This document shows, in pieces, positions 21,067 through 33,311 of a stretch of DNA of 64,000 bases (its first letter is position 1; each line of letters begins with the position of its first letter). Position numbers and translations under genes: made by a program. The stretch covers positions 9,870,501-9,934,500 of the forward strand of contig NC_059541.1 of the NCBI RefSeq assembly GCF_905220415.1, given 5' to 3'. Origin of the DNA: Colias croceus (taxonomy: Eukaryota > Arthropoda > Insecta > Lepidoptera > Pieridae). Under the pieces are notes generated by a model. The model was not told where the DNA came from. It made no database searches and was given only the letters and a program-made list of their open reading frames with translations.

Positions 21067-22506
21067 AAGATCCGGCTGCAGGATTAGTGCGTTCATCGGT
21101 TTTTTGCTGAAAACCGAATTTTTATGTATATTTATAATTAGGAGAATATATATCGACTAGGTTGCCAGTCAAAATTTGGCCGCAAGCATGTTTAATTAAA
21201 ATTTTTCTAATCGATTTTTGGGAAAAAAATTCGTTCACTTGTTTTTTGAATAAAATGTAGTCTACATCACGGCAAATGATATAAAGATTCAAAAAAATCA
21301 CGGTTGCCGCTTTTCACCTGGCCGCAACATCTTGGCAGCCTGGTGCAAACAGGTATGATTTCGATTCATTTTTACGTTCATAACGTACATTTATGAATCA
21401 TATATCAAATTAAAGCTAATTTTTTTCTATTTATTATCATATATGGTTGCCTAATTAAATCCGGCCGCAAATAAGGGTTGCCGGCTGTTAAAAATTATAA
21501 ATATTTACGCCTATTAGTACACCGACGCATTCGCGTGCGGCAGTGAAACAACGAGAAAAAGAGAGGATCGGCTGTTAATTATATTAAATCAATATTACTT
21601 TTTAAATTTGTCATTTTGAAAAGGACGACATATTTTCTTTCACTCAACCTTAAATATTCAACATCTTTAACAGCCGGCAACCCTTATTTGCGGTCGGATT
21701 TAATTAGGCAACCATATATGATAATAAATAGAAAAAAATTAGCTTTAATTTGATATATGATTCATAAATGTACGTTATGAACGTAAAAATGAATCGAAAT
21801 TATACCTGTTTGCACCAGGCTGCCAAGATGTTGCGGCCAGGTGAAAAGCGGCAACCGTGATTTTTTAGAATCTTTATATCATTTGCCGTGATGTATACTA
21901 CATTTTATTCAAAAAACAAGTGAACGAATTTTTTTCCCAAAAATCGATTAGAAAAATTTTAATTAAAAATGCTTGCGGCCAAATTTTGACTGGCAACCTA
22001 GTCGATATATATTCTCCTAATTATAAATATACATAAAAAGAATGCGTCGGTGTACTTATAGGCGTAAATATTTATAATTTTTAACAGCCGGCAACCCTTA
22101 TTTGCGGGCGGATTTAATTAGGCAACCATATATGATAATAAATAGAAAAAAATTAGCTTTAATTTGATATATGATTCATAAATGTACGTTATGAACGTAA
22201 AAATGAATCGTAATCATACCTGTTTGCACCAGGCTGCCAAGATGTTGCGGCCAGGTGAAAAGCGGCAACCGTGATTTTTTTGAATCTTTATATCATTTGC
22301 CGTGATGTAGACTACATTTTATTCAAAAAAACAAGTGAACGAATTTTTTTCCCAAAAATCGATTAGAAAAATTTTAATTAAACATGCTTGCGGCCAAATT
22401 TTGACTGGCAACCTAGTCGATATATATTCTCCTAATTATAAATATACATAAAAATTCGGTTTTCAGCAAAAAACCGATGAACGCACTAATCCTGCAGCCG
22501 GATCTT
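21067..22506. mobile_element. 1.44-kb foldback element with 466-bp inverted arms
   Basis: The left arm 21067-21532 starts AAGATCCGGCTGCAGGATTA. The right arm 22041-22506 is its inverse, ending GCAGCCGGATCTT, with the same length and only scattered mismatches. Between them lie a unique spacer (21533-21665) and a third, partial arm copy (21666-22040) in the same orientation as the right arm, offset by about 414 bp and lacking the terminal 50 bp. Each arm carries three copies of a bipartite motif, GGTTGCC-N11-GGCCGCAA. No open reading frame is present and no flanking duplication was found. It must be a non-autonomous element, superfamily unknown. Confidence 0.85.
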
Positions 22507-25500
22507 AGACTATTATCGTTATTCTATTCAGAACAATATTTTAGATCCACATTTACATATACCAAGATAAGGCTTCTTTTAAATATAGTTTTAGGACATA
22601 TTTCGTATTTTTTTTTAACTGCTTTAAAAACGAATATAGAACAAATTTTAAACTACAAAGGCACACAACCTCATTCGATTATTATTATCACCATTCTTCA
22701 ATGACTCAAACGCTTGAGAATTCTTCAATGACGCAAACCATAGAACATAGTCAACCCAGTCGAGTGACGTCACATGATCTTTCCAGAACGATATCCATCA
22801 TGTCACTCCTACCTGTCGATCCCAGCGATATATCTCCAGCCACTAGAGGCTTACTAATTTCACAATAATCCATTATTAGAACCCCTGAGACATAAAGGAC
22901 CCTTGCTGACTTGACCGTGAAAATTTCCTGATTCCATTTCACAGTTGAGAAAATAAATAAGTCTTCGTGGAAATTTATTCAATTTGTATTTGAAGTGGTC
23001 CCATATTAGTAGTAGCCAGTAGATAAGCCACATTTAAATTAAGATCAGTTTTAAGCGTTATTAGGCATTGATTTAAAGTTGAATATGTTTAAGTATTATT
23101 TTTTCCAAAGAACTCAAATCTAAATATTTATAAACTAACTTCCTACCTATTGTACCTACGCGTGGCAACCATTGCGCCATCCAGGAATTAATAGACCAAA
23201 TAACTTGTATTTTGCGAAGATCCATTACGCTCTATTGTACACGCACTCTAACGTGCATTACCTAATATAATCTAGACTTAGACTGATGGTCTAATCCCTA
23301 TCATGCTATACCTTGAGTAAATACATCGTGCGCATTCACTAAGCGATGCAGCTTAAATAACTGAATGCTGCACATTAATGAATACATTTATAATTTATAA
23401 GTTTATAACACAGCAGCTGTTATGTGTAGAAAGAAAAGATAAACACGCTAGATCTTGCATACTCAATCAGTAATAGGATCAGAATATATTTTATTATTTA
23501 CGTAAGAATGTTTTACGCTCTGTGAATCATTAAAATATCAATATTAAATGTGTTATGTAATTGCTTTCTATAATAACAAGAACTAAAACGCTAATGAATT
23601 TAGCGTAAAAACACTTAAAATTATTCCATGTACTTTAACTGAGCAATCCAACAAAACACAATGATACAATTAAAAACAATTAATCTACGCAGCAAATGGT
23701 ACGTACAAAATCTAGGTCAATACTCGCAGAGATCTCGAGATTTGCGGATGAAATTAAAGGAAAAAGAATAAGTGATAGCAAGTTGCTACAGTAATTCACG
23801 TTTCTGCGGAACTTTTAATTGCCCTCAATCGTTCTACTCGAGAAATTAATATCTTGCTTTCGAGTTTTATTCGGCATGTTGCGAACAATCGAAACTCATA
23901 ATCTGTTTCATTAGCGGAAGGGTGTGTAATAACATTCCGTCTTATTGCTTTTAAAGTTAGCTCGAGTTTCAAGGCTCAACGGTTCGTGAAAATTCTAGAA
24001 GGTTATTATAGTTAATACTAAATAATATGATTATATTCTACGCCATTAAAGTATGGTTTGAGGGATTTTGTACATTAATTATTATTTTGATATTATTTTA
24101 ATTATTATTGATAACATCAGTTTTTATCTACTCATTTTATTAAGCCCAATTTTGTGATGTAGTTTAAACTAACATTTGTAGGTATACAACTATCTGAATT
24201 AAATATCAGCTTCACAGCTTTAAAGCTTTACACGTCAATTGTAATTCAAATTAATTTTAATAAATTATTCGCACATTTTTAGATATACAATAATAATCAA
24301 TTAAATCTTGTTCTGTCAAACGTTATAAAAACATCGAACCAATTTTCAGTACAAAATGTAACTATTATAATGCCGTTTCATCATCTTCAAAATAAAAGAA
24401 AGAAGCAGAATATTTATTCTATCGCTAACGATTGAAAATTCAGCCCTTGTTAAATTTTCTTTTAGAATGGCTCATCTTTAATATACACTATGTAGATTGT
24501 AGGTATTCTAATTTCCTTTGTTCCGATAAAATTCATTAATGGAATGATCGCGAGTTGGAATTGATTACTATTTTTCGTAGACAGAACAGGGAAAACGTTA
24601 GAGTCGTTCGATTTAAAAAGTCATTATTTGTCTTAATTGTTAACTATAGTTTCCTAACGTCTATTGTTTGAACCGAATGTCACACCGGCCATATATTATT
24701 GGGTAATTACGATGGTATCGCAACTGATGTAACCTGACAAGGATTTGTCGTGTTGATTGATTGATGGCCCTTTTACCGACCTATCGCTTAACTCGAGTTC
24801 GACGATTTTGTTACATTTATCAAATTGGGATACAAATTTATTGAGTAACTCATGCTATGTTTTTTGTGTAAACAAATCAACGAAATCGAAAATAACGCAA
24901 TATGAGCGATTTATGTTAAAGGTTAAGGTGAATATGAATTCCTATTCATAAATTACGATATTGTTTGGGTCTCGTCCGCTCTATTTTAGCTACAATCGTT
25001 TTCGCGCCATCACACACACAAAAATTGTTACCTGGACCATAAAAACTAGACTATGTATGTATTTCTCTATATCTTTCTCAACGCTCAATGAGACTTGTAG
25101 AATATAAGTTATAATATACAAAATTATTGAACAATTACGAAAAGGTCACAGGTACCTACACATATTTACACGGTTGCTAGAGCTAGATAAAAAATAACAC
25201 CACATTTATTTCTAGATTGTCCTAAAATGCGACTCAGGCATATTTTAATTATGTACATCAGCGATTTTGAGAACCTTGCTAACCAAATCGTAAAGTGTGA
25301 TAGATATATCACATATGTTTCAGTCTATTACTTAATTCCCTTCTAAAAATGGCTGCTCATTTCTGACAACTATAAATTTTTGAAAACATGGCTGGGTTGA
25401 TGTGAATCAGTATTTTGTCAAAATTTCCGATACTATAAATAAATCGCTCATAGTATTATGTGCTTGGAGCCCATTACAAATACTTTCATACGTAAACAAC

Positions 25501-27252
25501 ATTTTTATCTAACAATTGATAAATATTTGATCAAACTTGCCCTACTTCTGGTCTCCATTCCGCAAATTAATTACGAGGAAATTAATAGCTTTGTAAGGAA
25601 ATACCTCGGCTCGTTTTCCAATGAAGTGCCGCAAACGCTTGGGGACTTAAAGAATGCAATTAAAAATATAAATATTATATCGATTGATGTAATGAGGTTT
25701 TAGTTAGATGTTTAGATGTCTTTTTAGGAGGTAACTGTTGGAGACTGAGGTTCTACCTTGGGTTCTACGCGTCAAGTAATAAAATTACATCTCAAAAATA
25801 AACTTCTATTCCTAATTTTAAGTATTAACTTAGATACAAAACCAAACGGGTAAATAATATAATTTTGTATTGAACAATACAATATGTAGGTATATTATCA
25901 TAATCGATACATATTATTAATATGATTGAATAACATAAAACTAAGAATGACGGCCTTACAAATTTAACATCTGCCTTACAAAATTCAAACAAAAACTAGG
26001 TGTTCAGTATCTAATAAATTAAGGCATATGACGTAAACTTCAGTTTTACGTATATATAAAGTTTTATAGCTAATAAAAAGCCATTAGCAACAGTCAGCGT
26101 GACGATAACTCTCGAAAGAAGTGTTGCGGTCGCCATTATAGTTATTATTGGTTTAGCTTGATAGCTCTATGAAAGTAAATTGCGTATTTATTTTGCTTTT
26201 AAAAGTTTCGAGCGCGACCTTTTTTTGCTTCTATACTGCCAGCTACAGACGCTTATTATTTTTTGTTTCATTTTTATTAGGTTCTTGAACGGTCTACGTC
26301 ATTCTGTCTTCATTACATACATTTAAGGGGTTTTCAAGGATGATTTTGGCTTTTCAGACGTAGTATTAGATCAAAATAAACACTCAACTGCTACGACTTT
26401 AAATCAACCTTTTGTGTAGTAACTTTCCATTTGACATTGAACTAATTCGCAATAAATGTAATGTAATTATATTTTTAAGTGGGCTTTTTTCCCTGCATGT
26501 CGCGGTCATGTTTTAAGGGAAGTTTATTTAAAATTTACACAAAGAGGGCTAGACAAATATAAAATTGTCCAGGTTTTGTCAGGGCATTATGCCAAGGCAA
26601 TCTTTCAACCATAATGGTACCAAGATGGAGTAAGTGTAGCGTTGCGCTCTGAAGAATTATGGTAGCAAAGTTACGATGTAATATTTCTTGAGTTAATTGA
26701 AAAGTGGTTTTACATAATCTATCGAATATTACGGGAGTAAATATTGGGTTATCTAGCTTTTTGTGTCAAGGATATGCTGGGCGTGGTGCGGAGTAAAGAC
26801 GTACATTTGTGACCTTTTTGTATCTGAGTTTTGAAAATATGTTCTAATTTATGTTTATTTAACTGTAATTGTTTTTGGTTGAAGAAAGCGAAATTATATT
26901 TTAGTATGTATCAACAATTCAAACTTTACAATATTATTCTTCATCATGATACATTTGGAAGCTTATCAAGGCACGAGGATGTCCTGAACATATTTTATAC
27001 CTAATATTAAATCTACTACTGAGCTTATATTATCTATATTGATAAATCTGTTTTCGGCTTCAGCTTATAATTTATAATATTTTTACTAATAATAGGGTTC
27101 TAAGAACGATTTATTCCAGAAAATGTTGTTATTTCGTGTCCTTGTAAAAAGGGAACAGTTTCGGAAATAACACAAAGCCGCTAAATGAATAATCCTTTTT
27201 TGATACGCAAGCGGTAGTTCCTTTGTCAAGTGCGTTATCGTTTTTTATTCTA
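22507..27252. other. Long AT-rich stretch, no secure gene
   Basis: No transposon ends, RNA genes or recognised coding domains. A GTGACGTCAC word at 22765 is a single CRE-like site. The 81-codon frame at 25458-25703 ends in PQTLGDLKNAIKNINI, which vaguely recalls the C-terminal ends of mariner-type transposases, but there is no supporting upstream match. Confidence 0.4.
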
Positions 27253-28401
27253 AATTCTGTGCCTCCAGTGAATAAGGGAATAACTCAAAAACAGCACTTT
27301 TCAGGAGAGACAAAAAACTATTTATCAACACTAAATCTTTATAACTTCAAATTTTTAAGCTTGTATGGGTAAGATATCGTCGCAGGAAAGGCAAATTTAC
27401 TGAAGCTCCAAATGGCCATTTCGAGAAAAAGCCGTTTTAATTTTTTTTTTTTCGTTTTTAATTCATAACTTTATTCCCCGCACACGAATTTCGATGACGT
27501 CAAGGTAAACTTTTATTAATTTGTCATTTTCTATGTCCAGAAGTACAAACTATAATAATTGGACTGCTGGTTTGTGATATAGTGGCGCTTAAGTAAAAAT
27601 GACTTCAATTTACAGTAAAGCAAAATTTCTTAACCGCCATTTGATTCAAATATTTATAGCAATCAAAATTACTTATAACTCTTACGTATATATTTTGGAA
27701 AACGACAAATTTTCTGGAACTATATCAATAATGTTATGTTCGTAATCTTAAATTACTGAAAGGACTTTTACAAGTCTGGTTTCATCGTGTTAAAACAACT
27801 TAAAAAGTGATCGGCTCATTATGTTGAATCAGTAAAAATCCTTAGAGGTAGGTTATTGTTATAGTTTTTTCGAGTAAAAAGACGTACCTAAGGGATAATT
27901 TATTTTATCTAATCACACCTTTAACTACTTATAACTTCAGTTAATACACAATACATAAATACTGTAGTGCCGAAAATTAAAGTTACTTGAACCATAAATA
28001 ATAACGTATACTCCATTACTAATGTGTAAGAGTAAAGTCTTAATTGCTTATGATTATGAAAATTCCTATCTTTTTTTTTAATAAATAATCTTACGTAAAT
28101 TATTAGTCTGGCATTGAGATGGGCTTGAGCTGGGCTGCCTCCTCTGATTAGAGCTCAGCTCTTAAATTGGATAGATAGCTGGGCAAAGGCCTCCTATTTG
28201 AATTAAGAGGGAAATTGTTTCGAGTAATAAATTAAAATACAGCTGTTAATTTTTATTTTATTTAATCCTATTATTAAGTTATAAACTTTAGGTATAATTC
28301 TACTCCTTTTAAACAAAAAGTCTCTTTGGCAAAAATAATAATAGTAATAAGCTTACGAAATAAAAAAAATGAGAATCAACGTTTCTTTCAGTCTTTGACA
28401 T

Positions 28402-31191
28402 TTAAAAATAAAATAAAATAAATTTGTAATCAAAACAATCTTTATTAACTAACACATGTTTTCGACGGTATTTAAAAAAAAAACGAGTATAAAATAGCAA
28501 AAGGTGCGTTGGATCCACTTCTATCTTAGGCCAATACATCATCATCTTAATCATCAAATATTTTTCAGCAACTGTGTCCCATTTGTTAAAATCTGCATAA
28601 TTAAGGACCTCTACTTCATATGGTCTTGGTGACTTCCTAGACATAGTAAAAATTGTGCTCCACTGCGACGGTGCCCACACTATAATGCCTTTTAAGCTTT
28701 TATCTATAACGGAGTGCATAAAGTCAACCAGCATATAGGTATGCCCTGGGAGCAAATAATTTATTTGAATTGATAGGAGAGTGTTACACTTCTTAAGTAT
28801 TTCATTTAAACATGTTAATACTATCTTATTTTTATTTTGCCCCGGACATGAGTCACAATATAGTAATAAATGTTTCACTGTACCCCTTAGATCCACATTT
28901 TTGATGTACTTCTCCAAAATTGATGATATCTCATTGGCACCCCTTTTTCCATTATTTTCTGACCATGTGTAGCAGAACCCGTTTCTAGTGCCTGATTCAT
29001 AGAATGTTAAATTATATACAGCCACTTTGCGCGAATAATACAGCATCATGTTTTCACCGTGGGGCGTATTCAACACCTTTTGAAGGTCAAATGATGTGCA
29101 TAAAACACTATTGTCTTTATTGTAAATACTTTGATGTGCTTTAAACCTTTCAGCAGATTCTTCTTTGTCAATTAAGTGCTTCCGTTTTTCTTCTTCATCA
29201 AAACTCTTATTATTCTCATATTGTGTACATTTCAGACACTTATCCTTGCGGGGTAAATGGAATCCAATATTAAATTCAGTGTTGAATATTTTTTTGAAAA
29301 GTTTTTCTCCAGCGTAGACGTTGCCATTTGCAAGCTGAGTCTCTTTATAAATTCTATACAAATTTGAAATATTACGAAATTCTGTCGGTAAATATGTTCT
29401 TGTGCTATTTTTTCTGCAGTAGTGTGAAGGCAAAGCTGGTAATTCCTTTATGTATGTTCGTACCTTTTCGGTTATTAAATTTGGGGTTTTATTTCGGGGT
29501 TCGTGTTTTCCACGCATATCTTCTTTTGCACTGCCAAATGATGCGTTGTTTACTGTATTGTACAATGTTTTTTGCTTGAGATCTAGTGTACAAGTCAAAA
29601 ATTGTTGACACACTTGGGCTTGCCCTTCACCATCGTTAATAAAGTAATTAAAAGTGTTGGTACGCTTAGCCGTATCTGCTCGCTTTCTTTTTATACCCAT
29701 CTTTTTAGAATGGCTTACCAACCAGTCTTTACGTCTTTCAGACGATAAACCCCAAAAATGTAAAAATATAGCTTTTCTCTTTTCATCGGTTATTTCGTAA
29801 CATGCGTTAGAGCAATTTTGTGGCTTACAGGGATTTTGTTTCATTTCTTTGGCTGGAATAACTTTTCCTTTAGAATTTACATACTCATGCCCGGAATCTT
29901 TTTTTGCTTTGTTTTCTTTTCTTTTGTTCTTCTGTTTCTTCTTTTCTCTACCCTCAACTTCAAAAACTTCATTCTCTTCTTCTTGAACCTTCGATTTCAT
30001 AGTCTTCTCAGATCTCTCATTTTTCTTCTTTGATTTCTTACTTTTCTTAGTTTTCTTCGTACCATCGGATACCGATCCAGATGATGAATGTTCCCATGAT
30101 GAAGAACTCCAAACAAAATCTTCATTATCTGACAAAAAGTCTACGTACTTCTCTCTTGTTTGTTGTCTCAACCGCTTAATTTTTATGTAATCATCACGAT
30201 CATTTTTTGTAACATTTTCATGCTTCTCTTGGTTACCTTTATCATTGTCAGTTCTTATCTCTTCTTTTTCATCTCCACTTATCTTACTACCCAAATTGAC
30301 GTTTTCGCTTATATGCGATTCATTTTGCACCGATTCATTTATTTCAGGTATTTTCTTATCATTACAAATCTCTCCTTCATAGCTTTTTTGGTCTTCCTGT
30401 ATATTCATTCCTATGTTAGTAAAATTAATTTCAGCGGATACTTTTTCATTTTCCTGTAAATTAATATCTATTTCTTTGAAATCTTTCATGTATTTAAAAT
30501 CTATGTCATTGTTGTGCTCCATGTTGTTTCGAAGACATAACAATATGCCATCGGTAGCATCATTTTCAGATTCTATATTTTCATTAGTAAATTTTACAAT
30601 TTCTCCTTTGCTTTCTTCTGTCTCAAAAAACTGCTTGCTATCACATCGCTTCAGTATGCTGTCTGGTACTATCTCAGGTGTTTCAGTGTTGTAATCTTCC
30701 ATTATAATTTTACTGTCTGTCAGTTCAAGTTGTTTAGATTCAATTTGTACAAATTTTGATCCTGTGTTCATCTCTTCAAAGTGTTCTCGTCGGATTTGTT
30801 CACAAGCCTCCTCAATTTCGTGTTGTCGTTCAATTTCTCTGAAAATGTCTAATTCTTTTTGTATTACTTTTTCTGTAAGATTTTGTTCCTGGTATGGTTC
30901 TCTTATGTCATCTGTCAAATCGCAAACTGTTAAATCAATGGATGGTGATTCAGCTTCTGTATTTTCACTGCGCATAACAACTGGTTTTGATATCAATAGC
31001 TTCTTGTTCAAGTTTTTTGATTTGTACTTCTGTGTTTCTTTTTTAGGTGTTTTAAATATCAGTCTTTTAACTACTGCTGGCTTTGAGACTGTTTCCATCA
31101 GTGGTGTCTTTGATGTTCCAGCTACAGGTTCCTGTTCATCCTTCAGTCTTGCTGCGTACCTTTTGTAAAAACTCTGTTTCTTACTTTCCAT
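28402..31191 (-). CDS. 929-residue nuclear, transposase-like protein of unknown family
   Basis: I do not recognise a named family. The ATG at 31189-31191 (MESKKQSFYKRYAARL) is chosen over the upstream one at 31308 because the upstream 39 residues are hydrophobic AT-rich translation, and a splice-acceptor-like TATATTTTCAG lies six bases before it. The N-terminal half is charged and disordered, with lysine-rich stretches (KKTKKSKKSKKKNE, EKKKQKNKRKENK) fitting nuclear import. A more ordered half follows: CSNACYEITDEKRKAIFLHFW, KRKRADTAKRTNTFNYF, KTPNLITEKVRTYI, LPRKDKCLKCTQYE (a CxxC), then SFDLQKVL, YCDSCPGQNKNK and LVDFMHSVID. The three acidic motifs could be a DDD/E-type RNase H-like catalytic triad; that is inference. 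The frame is intact for 929 codons. It lies between 27-bp inverted repeats, supporting a transposase, though a domesticated gene is possible. Confidence 0.75.
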   Translation of the reverse strand: MESKKQSFYKRYAARLKDEQEPVAGTSKTPLMETVSKPAVVKRLIFKTPKKETQKYKSKNLNKKLLISKPVVMRSENTEAESPSIDLTVCDLTDDIREPYQEQNLTEKVIQKELDIFREIERQHEIEEACEQIRREHFEEMNTGSKFVQIESKQLELTDSKIIMEDYNTETPEIVPDSILKRCDSKQFFETEESKGEIVKFTNENIESENDATDGILLCLRNNMEHNNDIDFKYMKDFKEIDINLQENEKVSAEINFTNIGMNIQEDQKSYEGEICNDKKIPEINESVQNESHISENVNLGSKISGDEKEEIRTDNDKGNQEKHENVTKNDRDDYIKIKRLRQQTREKYVDFLSDNEDFVWSSSSWEHSSSGSVSDGTKKTKKSKKSKKKNERSEKTMKSKVQEEENEVFEVEGREKKKQKNKRKENKAKKDSGHEYVNSKGKVIPAKEMKQNPCKPQNCSNACYEITDEKRKAIFLHFWGLSSERRKDWLVSHSKKMGIKRKRADTAKRTNTFNYFINDGEGQAQVCQQFLTCTLDLKQKTLYNTVNNASFGSAKEDMRGKHEPRNKTPNLITEKVRTYIKELPALPSHYCRKNSTRTYLPTEFRNISNLYRIYKETQLANGNVYAGEKLFKKIFNTEFNIGFHLPRKDKCLKCTQYENNKSFDEEEKRKHLIDKEESAERFKAHQSIYNKDNSVLCTSFDLQKVLNTPHGENMMLYYSRKVAVYNLTFYESGTRNGFCYTWSENNGKRGANEISSILEKYIKNVDLRGTVKHLLLYCDSCPGQNKNKIVLTCLNEILKKCNTLLSIQINYLLPGHTYMLVDFMHSVIDKSLKGIIVWAPSQWSTIFTMSRKSPRPYEVEVLNYADFNKWDTVAEKYLMIKMMMYWPKIEVDPTHLLLFYTRFFFKYRRKHVLVNKDCFDYKFILFYF

Positions 31192-31299
31192 TATGAGCTG
31201 AAAATATAGAAAGGAATAGTAAGTCTCATGTAAATTTAAAAAAAAAACGTTTAGTATACCAGTTTTTAATATTATAATATAAAGAATGCCCATTCTTGT

Positions 31300-31560
31300 A
31301 TTAGACACCTTCCTTGAAGACTGGCCGGATTGTTCACTAGATCATAAAGAGTGGATGAATTTTGGGGAGACCTTTGCCCAGCCGTGGGATATTATAGGTT
31401 AAAAAATAAGTCTTGACCACAATTTTGCCCAAAGGAATCAACTGAGGTCGGCATGTGGTTGTCCACACGGTCAGTTTTGTAAATGGGGTGGTACTACTTC
31501 TCGGCCGACACCACGAGGTAACAAGCCAGTCTCGACCAAAACCAACATTATACACTCTTC
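31300..31560 (-). other. GC-richer segment upstream of the 929-codon gene
   Basis: This segment may hold the promoter or first untranslated exon of the 929-residue protein gene. It includes GGGGAGACCTTTGCCCAGC, whose inverse GCTGGGCAAAGGCCTCC lies at 28181-28197 on the other side of the gene. An open frame of 72 codons (31337-31555, minus) has no recognised domain. Confidence 0.3.
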
Positions 31561-31884
31561 AAAAAAAAAGGTATCTAGAGATTTAATATGAGAGAGTGCA
31601 AGTTTCATAATAATCGGTTAAGTAAATAATTTATACTAGGTATATTACTCAAGCTAGATGGCAGGCTAAAATATCCGACACAAATTGGGAACTTATGGCT
31701 CGTGCCGAATATCTGCCGTGCTGGTCTAGACCTGACAAACCTGTTAAAAACTATTTAGAATTCTAAAATGCCTTGCTCAATCTAAAACAATAACGTACAT
31801 ACTCGTATCTAAAGATTAGGTATACACAAAAACAGAACCAGCGTCAAATGACATTTCGGTATATTTCTTTATAAATTATTAGGT

Positions 31885-32073
31885 ACTAGTGGTCCGCCCC
31901 GGCTTCGCCCGTGGTACATATTTTGCAATAAAAGGTAGCCTATGTCCTTTCTCGGGTAGGTATCAAAATATCTCCATACCAAATTTCTTGCAAATTGGTT
32001 CAGTAGTTTAAGCGTGATTGAGTAACAGACAGACAGACAGAGTTACTTTCGCATTTATAATATTAGTATGGAT
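31885..32073 (+). repeat. Lepidopteran repeat, 'TAGTGGTCCGCCCCGGC' family
   Basis: It starts ACTAGTGGTCCGCCCCGGCT and ends TCGCATTTATAATATTAGTA, with a (CAGA)n run at 32027-32041. It shares its head with the inverted copy at 19592. It interrupts the candidate 7.8-kb transposon. Non-coding. Confidence 0.75.
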
Positions 32074-33311
32074 TTAGGTACTTACCAAAGCTGACTTTAC
32101 TAATAATTATTGCTTCTTATGTAAATTATTATAATTTTTATACTAATAAATAGCTAACTTACCGATTGAGGAGTCCGTTATTGCATTATTATCATTTATC
32201 ACCAATATTCCCTTATTTTCTCGATCTATTTGAGCGGCAACAAATACCGACACACGTGTACCTACTCTCAGTGGCTCTGTCGAGCAGACTGACTGATACG
32301 CGGCGTACGCGCAGGTTATAATCAGGTTTTGCAGTATTGCAGCTCCATATTTTTTACTTTAGCGACGTAAATGACGTATTGACCAGCTTTCAATTTTACT
32401 TCTATTACTTTTGCTAAAATATTACTTCATAGTAAAGATACTGAAAGTCAAAAACTTGCTCAATAACAGTAAGGCAAAATTACTTATACGCCATTTCCGG
32501 CATAAAAATCGAAAGACTAATTTTCTTACAAGCCTTACTTATTATAAATACTTCAATTCAAAATTACTTATACCAACTTTTATGTTTGTTTCGAGTAGTC
32601 CAAAATTGCTTATAAACTATTAGCTTTTAAATTGCCGGATGCCAAATTTACTTAAAATTTACTTGTAATTTATTGCAGGAAAACAAAATTACATAAGTGA
32701 CAGGCACGAATAAAATGCCAAAAAAGTGTCGCTTAAGGACTCTGTCTGATGAAAACTCCCCTTTTTTCCATTTACTGAAACGCCAAAATAGTGCTCGTAT
32801 CTCCGTGGAACCCAGACTGATCGACGCAGAAAAAAACGCTGATTCCGAATATCTATATAACTCAATATGCCTATTTTGGCGCTTCAGTAATTTTGCCTTT
32901 CTTGCGACGATATGATGTTAGACTTTAGTTTTACATAAGAACAGATATTGTAACAACCCCATAAATATACTTTTTTCGTGTTTTTTTGTAGTTGTGCCCT
33001 TATGAACGAGTACTTCATGGAATAACTCAATGTATTCACATAAGGTTTTTTTTGCTCTTTGCAATATAACGACTTATGCCCTAATGCACTATGTTCATAG
33101 TCGCATAACACGACTTAAATTATTGCCAGTTTTGGTTTTATAGAAATGATGCGACTTATTGTGCTTGAAATTTGTGTACTTTATGACTCAATTGAGGCCT
33201 TTTAGTGGAACAACCATGCACGTAGTTTGAAAAACGAATAAAATCAACGGATTTTTTATCGTTATTAGATATAATAAAAACAAAACAACATGTAGGTGTT
33301 TATGCATTTAA

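Noticed and set aside
22765..22774. GTGACGTCAC (CRE-like), also near 12301 and 58312
   Set aside because: Isolated palindromic octamers with no promoter context; expected occasionally by chance in 64 kb.
25458..25703. 81-codon frame ending PQTLGDLKNAIKNINI as a mariner transposase C-terminus
   Set aside because: The resemblance is limited to a few residues, with no catalytic motif upstream and no inverted ends nearby.
30160..31168. Plus-strand open frames opposite the 929-codon gene
   Set aside because: They are antisense shadows with hydrophobic, low-complexity translation.
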